A DNA stretch of 5,441 bases from Anaerolineae bacterium (GTDB lineage: Bacteria > Chloroflexota > Anaerolineae > JACIWP01): positions 1-5,441 of the forward strand of contig JACIWP010000208.1 in NCBI GenBank assembly GCA_014360855.1, read 5' to 3'. Positions 1 through 4,476 of this stretch are shown in pieces. The position numbers were made by a program, and so were the translations under genes. Numbering within the stretch: the stretch's first letter is position 1; each line of letters starts with the position of its first letter. The notes beneath the pieces are model-generated. The model was given only the letters and a program-made list of their open reading frames with translations. It made no database searches and was not told where the DNA came from.

Positions 1-208
1 TACTTGCGCCGGGAGCCGCGGACACCTCTGCCAGCACCTCCAGCGCGTTGGGCGTGGTCATGGTGAACTCGATGACCCGCACACCGCCGGCGGCGATGGC
101 CTCCGCCACCCGGAACAGCGGCTCTGCCGAAGCCAGCCGGATGACGGCCACCACCCCGGTCTCCTCGATGATGTGCAGTACTTCCGCCCGGTCAGGACTG
201 CGGGACAT
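1..208 (-). CDS. eda: KDPG / KHG aldolase, N-terminal part (runs off left edge)
   Basis: Only the first 69 codons are in the window. The enzyme is the class I aldolase that splits 2-keto-3-deoxy-6-phosphogluconate into pyruvate and glyceraldehyde-3-phosphate in the cytoplasm, the last step of Entner-Doudoroff and sugar-acid breakdown. Visible family features are the first beta strand GVVAVIRL (residues 18-25), the helix ending AGGVRVIEFTMTTP (40-53), and the catalytic Glu at E47, which matches the Glu of LEVTLRT in E. coli Eda. The Arg of that E. coli motif is Thr here, the MTTP variant common in non-proteobacterial members. The Schiff-base Lys lies beyond the edge. The ATG at 208 is preceded by GGGGAG (223-218) with 9 nt spacing. 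The gene starts 31 nt after the kdgK stop, so the two are almost certainly cotranscribed and act in consecutive steps. Function on KDPG versus the related 4-hydroxy-2-oxoglutarate cannot be separated from this fragment. Confidence 0.9.
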   Translation of the reverse strand, partial: MSRSPDRAEVLHIIEETGVVAVIRLASAEPLFRVAEAIAAGGVRVIEFTMTTPNALEVLAEVSAAPGAS

Positions 209-239
209 GGCTGTTTTCTCCCCATTTATTTATTGCGCA

Positions 240-1223
240 CTATCTTGTTATCGTAAAACGAGAGCCGCCGGCCAGCAACTGCTCCACCTCCTCGCGCTCC
301 GCCCAGCACATGTCCCCGACCATGGTGTGCTTCAACGCGCACATGGCGTTCCCCCACCGCACCGCCCGCTCCAGGTCTCCTTCCAGGTAGCCGCAGATGA
401 AGCCGGCGGTGAAGGCATCGCCGGCCCCCACCCGATCCACAATCTCCACCTCGTACCAATCGTCCTGGATGATCTGCCCGCCGGCGAACGCCATGGCCGA
501 GACGCGGTTGCGCAGGATGGTGGGCGTCTCGCGCAGGGTGATCGCCACCGCCTCGAAGCCGTAGCGCTCCGCCAGCCGGCGCGCCGTAGCCGCCGGCGTG
601 GCCTCCTGCACCCCAAACACCACCTCCGCACAGGCCTCCGAAGTGATGAGGACATCCACATACTGCATGAACGGCTCCTGCACGCGGCGCGCCTTTTCGG
701 GCGGCCACAGGTTGCCGCGGTAGTTCAAGTCGTACGTCACGCGCAGGCCGGCCGCCTTGGCGGCGCGCAGTGCCGCTTCCACCGCCTGCGCCGCGGAGTT
801 GCTCAGCGCCGGCGTAATGCCGCTGGTGTGAAACAGCGCCGCGCCGGCAAAGGCCTTCGCCCAATCCACATCCGCCGGCCCCAGCATGCTGGCACAGGAG
901 CCGGCGCGGTCATACACCACTCGGCTGGGACGCGGCGACGCCCCGTGCTCTATGAAGTACAGCCCCACCCTGCCTTCCGGCTTCCAGACCAGGAACTGTG
1001 TGCCCACCCCCATCTCGCGCACGGTGTTGTGCACCAGCCGGCCCAACGGCGTCTGCGGCAGGGCGCTGATCCACTCCGCCTCGTATCCCATGCGGACCAC
1101 GCCGGCGGCCACATTTAGCTCGGCGCCGCCGACCTGCACCTCGAAGATGCTGGTCTGCTCGATGCGCATATGATCGGGCGGGGATAACCGGATCATGGCT
1201 TCTCCAAGGGTGACGACGCGCAT
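240..1223 (-). CDS. kdgK: 2-keto-3-deoxygluconate kinase (PfkB/ribokinase family)
   Basis: 327-aa cytoplasmic sugar kinase expected to phosphorylate 2-keto-3-deoxygluconate with ATP to KDPG, the substrate of the aldolase encoded next. The N-terminal MRVVTLGEAMIRLSP strand is typical of KDG kinases. GGAELNVA (32-39) is the PfkB substrate-side glycine motif, and DLNYRGNLW (165-173) is the D-x-N-x-R-x-x-L-W block of KdgK. DRVGAGDAFTAGF (263-275) is PfkB signature 2, with D269 as catalytic base and the GAG anion hole. Length is normal for the family. Start choice: an ATG exists at 1238, but it overlaps GGAGG (1236-1232), which sits 8 nt before the ATG at 1223. The 1223 start also places the conserved strand at residue 1. 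The gene is first in the operon behind the promoter at 1268-1296. A related PfkB specificity (for example fructokinase) is possible, but the neighbouring KDPG aldolase supports KdgK. Confidence 0.9.
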   Translation of the reverse strand: MRVVTLGEAMIRLSPPDHMRIEQTSIFEVQVGGAELNVAAGVVRMGYEAEWISALPQTPLGRLVHNTVREMGVGTQFLVWKPEGRVGLYFIEHGASPRPSRVVYDRAGSCASMLGPADVDWAKAFAGAALFHTSGITPALSNSAAQAVEAALRAAKAAGLRVTYDLNYRGNLWPPEKARRVQEPFMQYVDVLITSEACAEVVFGVQEATPAATARRLAERYGFEAVAITLRETPTILRNRVSAMAFAGGQIIQDDWYEVEIVDRVGAGDAFTAGFICGYLEGDLERAVRWGNAMCALKHTMVGDMCWAEREEVEQLLAGGSRFTITR

Positions 1224-1231
1224 TGCCAGGA

Positions 1232-1236
1232 CCTCC
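1232..1236 (-). promoter_or_regulatory. Shine-Dalgarno of kdgK (decides the start)
   Basis: GGAGG on the minus strand lies 8 nt upstream of ATG 1223. It overlaps the upstream in-frame ATG at 1238-1236, which itself has no good ribosome binding site. The longer 332-aa version of the protein is therefore probably a mis-start. Confidence 0.8.
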
Positions 1237-1267
1237 ATTCAGGCATGATTGCCAGACCACTTTTCAC

Positions 1268-1296
1268 ACTATACCCGCTCCCCGTGAACCGTGCAA
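1268..1296 (-). promoter_or_regulatory. Sigma70-type promoter of the kdgK-kdgA operon
   Basis: Reading the minus strand, TTGCAC (1296-1291) and TATAGT (1273-1268) are separated by exactly 17 bp. Transcription would begin near 1261, giving a leader of about 37 nt before the kdgK ATG at 1223. The box sits directly between the terminator of the upstream NusG-like gene and kdgK, as expected for an independent transcription unit. The -10 matches consensus at 5 of 6 bases, the -35 at only 3 of 6. A TTCAC/GTGAA inverted repeat overlaps it (see findings). Confidence 0.6.
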
Positions 1297-1308
1297 ATCT
1301 CGGCGCAC

Positions 1309-1341
1309 AAAAAACCTCCCATGGGCGAGACCCATGGGAGG
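1309..1341 (-). terminator. Intrinsic terminator of the NusG-like gene
   Basis: A perfect 11-bp stem, CCTCCCATGGG (1315-1325) with CCCATGGGAGG (1331-1341), closes a 5-nt loop (1326-1330). On the minus strand the stem is followed by six T residues (1314-1309), the classic Rho-independent layout. It begins 39 nt after the stop codon of the NusG-like gene. On the plus strand no T-run follows the stem, so it works in one direction only. Confidence 0.92.
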
Positions 1342-1380
1342 AGAACGAGCGAGATGATGACATGCCGCAGGGTCAGGGGG

Positions 1381-1944
1381 TCACAGCCCGACGGCGCCGG
1401 CCGGCTCCAGCACCTCGATATCCACCTCACAGGCGGACAGGCGGCCCAGGATATTGACCAGGATGCGCACCCGGCCGGCGCCGGAGATAGGCCGCTCAAA
1501 GATGGCCTCCAGGTCCTTCAATGGGCCGCTGGTGATGCGCACCCGCTCCCCCGGCGCGATGTAGCCGTAGCCGTGCTGGTTGAGCAGTTCCACCCGCCGG
1601 CGCAGTAGGTCGATCACGCGCTGGGGCACCCGCGCCGGCTCGCCGCCAAAGCTCACCAACGCGGTTACACCCGGCAGCCACTCCAGCCGAGAACGCGGCA
1701 CCTTTGGCAGGACGGCGCGCACGAAGAGATAGCGCGGGAAGAGGGGCTTCCACGGCCGGCGGTCCGCCCGAACGTGCGCCGGCCGGATCATGGGCAGGAA
1801 CGTCTCCAGCCCCATGGATGCCAGCACTCCCTCCACCATTTGCTCTTTATGGGGCTGGGTGAACACCACCCACCAATAATCATTTGGCGGACAATCTCTC
1901 CCCACAGCTACCGATTCCCATTGGCTGGTCACATGATTTGCCAT
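1381..1944 (-). CDS. NusG/RfaH-like specialised transcription elongation (antitermination) factor
   Basis: 187-aa protein with the NusG two-domain plan. The NGN domain (about 24-108) opens with WWVVFTQPHKEQ, continues with GLETFLPMI and KPLFPRYLFVR, and ends with LPGVTALVSFGGEPARVP. A linker leads to a C-terminal KOW-type domain (about 130-187) beginning APGERVRITSGPLKDLEAIFE. NGN domains bind the RNA polymerase clamp and suppress pausing. The C-terminal part (GPLKDLEAIFERP...VNILGR) resembles RfaH (GAFEGFQAIFTEP...LNLINK) more than housekeeping NusG, and the gene lacks the secE/rplK neighbours of true nusG, so a specialised paralogue is inferred. Start: the ATG at 1944 has GGGGAG (1953-1948) only 3 nt away, tight but the best available. 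An upstream TTG at 1974 has no ribosome binding site and would add 10 residues. It is transcribed alone, with its own terminator, so its target is not evident here. Confidence 0.88.
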   Translation of the reverse strand: MANHVTSQWESVAVGRDCPPNDYWWVVFTQPHKEQMVEGVLASMGLETFLPMIRPAHVRADRRPWKPLFPRYLFVRAVLPKVPRSRLEWLPGVTALVSFGGEPARVPQRVIDLLRRRVELLNQHGYGYIAPGERVRITSGPLKDLEAIFERPISGAGRVRILVNILGRLSACEVDIEVLEPAGAVGL

Positions 1945-2100
1945 AATCTCCCCATGAGAGAAAGTACTGCGCAATGACGCCTGGGGCGAAGGCGCAGAAA
2001 AGCCATCATCACTGCCAGTAATCCCTCAGCGATGAAGGATATCCTATAGTGGAAATTACGGAGGCCCCTACCTAGGGGAAGCGCCATCTGCCGGCCTGGC

Positions 2101-2106
2101 TATAAT
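2101..2106 (+). promoter_or_regulatory. Possible second upstream -10 box
   Basis: A second perfect TATAAT in plus orientation, in the context TGGCTATAAT, lies 101 bp upstream of the first. No -35 match is present at normal spacing. It could be an alternative upstream start for the plus-strand operon or a chance match. Confidence 0.25.
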
Positions 2107-2201
2107 CTACACTCACTGCGCCGTTTCGTCAATACCCGGAAGCAGGCATACGGTTAATAGATGGTTAAAAACGCCGGCATGGCCGTTTGGCAAAATCGCG
2201 G

Positions 2202-2207
2202 TATAAT
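2202..2207 (+). promoter_or_regulatory. -10 box of the kinase-peroxiredoxin operon
   Basis: A perfect TATAAT lies 35 nt before the chosen ATG at 2243, placing the transcript start near 2214 and leaving a leader of about 29 nt that includes the GGAG ribosome binding site at 2230-2233. No good -35 hexamer is found at 16-18 bp spacing (ATGGCC at 17 bp), so the promoter may depend on an activator or be weak. Confidence 0.6.
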
Positions 2208-2242
2208 GCAACCAGCCAGACAGATAAATGGAGCGCCCAACC

Positions 2243-3964
2243 ATGTCCAAGACCCAGAAAGCCTCGGATATGCGCATCCGGCCGGCCAGACCGCGCCGCA
2301 CCGTCCAGGCCCGCTTCCCCGACGGCCGCATCTTCGAAGGCCCGGTTGGCACTCCCGTCGGGGAATTCATCCGCGCCGCCCTGCCGGCCGATGACGTCCC
2401 GGTCATGGCCGCCATCGTCAACGGGAAACTGCGAGAGCTTTCCCATACCCTGTCCTGGGATTCCTCCGTCCAGCCCCTTTCCATGCAGACCAGCGACGGC
2501 CTGCGCATCTTCCAGCGCTCGCTGACCTTTGTGCTGGTCGCCGCCGCTCACGAGCTTTTCCCGGAAGCCACCATCGTGGTGGACCATTCCATTCCCACCG
2601 GCGGCTTTTTCTGCGAGGTCGCCGGCCGGCCGCCCTTCTCGGCCGCCGAACTCGCCCAGCTCGAGGAGCGCATGCGCCAGATTGTTGCGGCCGATGAGCC
2701 GATCCTCAAACATGTCGTCCCGATCTCCGAGGCGATCGCCATCTTCCAGCGGCAGGGCTATACGGATAAGGTGCGCCTGCTCCAGGGGTACGCCGGCGAC
2801 CGCCAGAATCTCTCGATTTACTCCCTGCGCGGCGTGTACGATTACTTCTACGGCTACATGGCCCCTTCCACTGGCCCACTGCATCCCTTTGCCCTGCGGC
2901 CGACGGAGGGCGGGTTCCTGCTCCTCTTTCCCACCCGGCACCGGCCGCGTGAACTGACCGAGCCGGCCGGCGCCTCCAGGCTCTCCGCCGTGTTCCGCGA
3001 GCACCTGGACTGGATGCGCGTCATGAACATTGACGACGTGGCCTCGCTGAACGATGCGGCCAGATCGGGCAGACTGCGGGAAGTCATCCTGGTGGCCGAG
3101 GCCCTGCATGAAAGGCGCATCGCCGAGATCGCCGGCCAGATCGCGGCGCGCCGGCCGCGCCTGGTGCTCATCGCCGGCCCTTCTTCCTCCGGCAAGACCA
3201 CCTTCATCAAGCGTCTGGCCATCCAGCTCCTGGCCGCCGGCATGCGCCCGGTCTCCCTCGGTCTGGACGACTACTTTCTCGATCGCGAGCACACCCCGCG
3301 CGATGAGAAGGGAGAGTATGATTTCGAGGCCCTGGAGGCGGTGGACCTGGAGCTGTTCAACCGCCAGCTCCTGGCGCTCTTCGCCGGCGAGGAAGTGCTC
3401 ACGCCGCGCTACAACTTTCACACCGGCCGGCGGGAAGCGGGCCGGCGCCTGCGCATCACCCCCGATCACATCGTCCTGGTAGAAGGCATTCATGGGCTGA
3501 ACCCCAAGCTCGTGCCCCACATACCGCCCGAGCAGATCTTCCGCATATATGTCTCGGCGCTGACCCAGCTCAATCTGGACTGTCACAACCGCATCCCTAC
3601 CACCGACACCCGGCTCATCCGGCGCATCGTGCGCGACGCGCAGTTCCGCGGCTACAATGCCCAGCAGACCATCGCCGGCTGGGAAAAGGTGCGGCGCGGC
3701 GAACGGCTGTACATCTACCCCTATCAGGAAAACGCCGACGTGATGTTCAATTCCGCCCTGCTGTACGAGCTGGCTGTTCTGAAGCCCTTCGTAGAGCCGC
3801 TTCTGCGCCAGATCGCCCCCTCTCAGACCATGGAATATATCGAGGCCTCGCGCCTGCTGGCCTTCTTGAGCTGGTTCGAGGGCGCCGGCGCGGAGCAGGT
3901 GCCCGAAACCTCTATCCTGCGGGAATTCATCGGTGGTTCCGCGCTCACCGACGTAAGCTATTGA
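2243..3964 (+). CDS. TGS + ThrRS-like + uridine kinase-type P-loop nucleoside kinase
   Basis: 573-aa cytoplasmic fusion protein. Residues about 19-80 form a TGS-like domain (TVQARFPDGRIFEGPVGTPVGEFI). Residues about 90-160 resemble the second N-terminal domain of threonyl-tRNA synthetase (HELFPEA, VVDHSIPTGGFF, a long ERMRQIV helix). The C-terminal half is a uridine kinase/phosphoribulokinase-type ATPase: Walker A GPSSSGKTT (312-320, K318), LGLDDYF (339-345, D342/D343), YDFEALEAVD (359-368), a PRYNFHTGRR-type substrate loop, VLVEGIHGLNP, and an Arg-rich lid RLIRRIVRDAQFRGY. Proteins of this plan occur in Thermotogae, Firmicutes and Chloroflexota and are annotated as nucleoside or uridine kinases. 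Transfer of ATP phosphate to uridine/cytidine is likely but the substrate is not proven. Start: ATG 2243 has GGAG at 2230-2233 (9 nt spacing). The in-frame ATG at 2228 overlaps that region and lacks its own site. It is first in an operon with the peroxiredoxin 32 nt downstream. Confidence 0.88.
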   Translation: MSKTQKASDMRIRPARPRRTVQARFPDGRIFEGPVGTPVGEFIRAALPADDVPVMAAIVNGKLRELSHTLSWDSSVQPLSMQTSDGLRIFQRSLTFVLVAAAHELFPEATIVVDHSIPTGGFFCEVAGRPPFSAAELAQLEERMRQIVAADEPILKHVVPISEAIAIFQRQGYTDKVRLLQGYAGDRQNLSIYSLRGVYDYFYGYMAPSTGPLHPFALRPTEGGFLLLFPTRHRPRELTEPAGASRLSAVFREHLDWMRVMNIDDVASLNDAARSGRLREVILVAEALHERRIAEIAGQIAARRPRLVLIAGPSSSGKTTFIKRLAIQLLAAGMRPVSLGLDDYFLDREHTPRDEKGEYDFEALEAVDLELFNRQLLALFAGEEVLTPRYNFHTGRREAGRRLRITPDHIVLVEGIHGLNPKLVPHIPPEQIFRIYVSALTQLNLDCHNRIPTTDTRLIRRIVRDAQFRGYNAQQTIAGWEKVRRGERLYIYPYQENADVMFNSALLYELAVLKPFVEPLLRQIAPSQTMEYIEASRLLAFLSWFEGAGAEQVPETSILREFIGGSALTDVSY

Positions 3965-3984
3965 GCGAACATACACCATGCGAG

Positions 3985-3990
3985 AGGAGG
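3985..3990 (+). promoter_or_regulatory. Strong Shine-Dalgarno of the selenoprotein peroxiredoxin
   Basis: A full AGGAGG precedes ATG 3997 with 6 nt spacing. It fixes the start of the peroxiredoxin reading frame that contains TGA at codon 44, and argues that the short first segment is genuinely translated. Confidence 0.9.
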
Positions 3991-3996
3991 AAAACC

Positions 3997-4473
3997 ATGG
4001 TCAGCATCGGAGATCAGGCGCCGGATTTCGCCCTGCCCGACCCGGACGGCCGTATCGTCAGGTTGAGCGACCTGCGCGGCAAGCGCGTCATCCTGTATTT
4101 CTACCCCAGGGCCATGACCAGCGGCTGAACCCAGCACGCCATCGGATTCCGGGACGAATCCGACGAGATCGCCCGGCTGAACGCGGTCGTCGTGGGTATC
4201 AGCCCCGACCCGATAAAACAATTGCGGCTGTTCCGGGACAAATACCAACTGCCGTTCATCCTGCTCTCGGACGCCGATCATCAGGTGGCCGAGCGGTACG
4301 GGACCTGGCGGGAGAAGAAGATGTACGGCCGCACCGTCATGGGCATCGTGCGGAGCCATTTCATCCTTGACGAAGAGGGCCGCATCGTGGACGTGCAGAT
4401 GAAGGTCACGCCGGCCCAAAGCGTGGAACGTGCCATGGCCGCACTGCGCGCCATGGCGGGGTCCGCCGGCTGA
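3997..4473 (+). CDS. bcp: Selenocysteine-containing peroxiredoxin (BCP/PrxQ type) with in-frame TGA at codon 44
   Basis: 158-aa thioredoxin-fold peroxidase that should reduce hydrogen peroxide and organic hydroperoxides in the cytoplasm. It follows E. coli BCP along its length: IGDQAPDFALPDPDG (4-18), FYPRAMTSG-U-T (35-45), GFRDESDEIARL (50-61), VVGISPD (65-71), LLSDADHQVAERYGTW (89-104), VRSHFILDEEGRI (118-130). The Prx motif PxxxTxxC is present as P37, T41 and, in place of the peroxidatic Cys (C45 in E. coli), TGA at 4126-4128. R119 is the conserved active-site Arg. The frame is open on both sides and ends in its own TGA at 4471-4473. Reading TGA as selenocysteine is inference, supported by the exact catalytic position and a SECIS-like hairpin downstream. 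The resolving Cys (C50 in E. coli) is Ile49, and the protein has no Cys. It starts 32 nt after the kinase stop, probably in the same operon. Alternatives are a nonsense mutation or a sequencing error of TGC/TGT. Confidence 0.88.
4126..4128 (+). other. Putative selenocysteine codon (UGA, residue 44)
   Basis: TGA is in frame with ATG 3997 (codon 44) and occupies the peroxidatic Cys position in the context AMTSG-U-TQHA, against AMTPGCTVQA in E. coli BCP. TGA also ends the kinase, the NusG-like gene, the DUF1537 gene and this gene itself, so it is a normal stop in this genome and not globally reassigned. Confidence 0.82.
4142..4163 (+). promoter_or_regulatory. Candidate bacterial SECIS hairpin
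   Basis: TCGGATTC (4142-4149) and GAATCCGA (4156-4163) form a perfect 8-bp stem around the 6-nt loop CGGGAC (4150-4155). The stem starts 13 nt and the loop 21 nt after the TGA. The loop has a G in its first two bases, which is what the general bacterial SECIS consensus asks for as I know it (loop about 16-37 nt downstream, G in the first two loop positions). Its role would be to recruit SelB with Sec-tRNA to the UGA. It lies within the coding sequence for residues 49-56. No bulged U as in E. coli fdhF is seen. Confidence 0.65.
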
Positions 4474-4476
4474 CCA

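Larger units (their letters stand above)
1975..2242. other. Divergent intergenic region between the NusG-like gene and the kinase gene
   Basis: These 268 nt hold no convincing ORF or RNA gene. Visible elements are a short inverted repeat near the NusG-like start (1967-1972 with 1992-1997), a compact palindrome CCCCTA-CC-TAGGGG (2065-2078), two perfect TATAAT boxes in plus orientation (2101-2106 and 2202-2207), and a direct repeat GGTTAA (2152-2157 and 2163-2168). I could not find a convincing minus-strand promoter for the NusG-like gene. The best -10-like sequence is TATAGG at 2048-2043, without a -35. Confidence 0.7.

Noticed and set aside
48..1118. A 356-codon open frame on the plus strand
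   Set aside because: It lies antisense to kdgA and kdgK, is rich in His/Arg/Pro in a low-complexity way, has no motif and no ribosome binding site.
1245..1608. Small plus-strand ORFs around the terminator and the 3' half of the NusG-like gene
   Set aside because: They run through the terminator stem and antisense to the NusG-like coding sequence, with no ribosome binding site or recognisable sequence.
2187..2207. TTGGCA at 2187-2192 as the -35 of the TATAAT promoter
   Set aside because: The spacer would be only 9 bp, far too short for sigma70.
2165..3979. A 604-codon open frame on the minus strand
   Set aside because: It is antisense to the kinase gene, has no recognisable domain, and its length is explained by high GC and the codon bias of the real gene in the opposite frame.
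4126..4128. TGA as evidence of a reassigned genetic code or a plain pseudogene
   Set aside because: TGA ends at least four other genes here, so it is not reassigned. A pseudogene is unlikely because the only interruption falls on the catalytic Cys codon and a SECIS-like hairpin follows, though a sequencing error cannot be excluded.
3978..4370. A 130-codon plus-strand frame starting just before the peroxiredoxin
   Set aside because: No Shine-Dalgarno precedes its ATG, while the AGGAGG is spaced for ATG 3997. Its translation matches no family and the peroxiredoxin frame matches BCP throughout.
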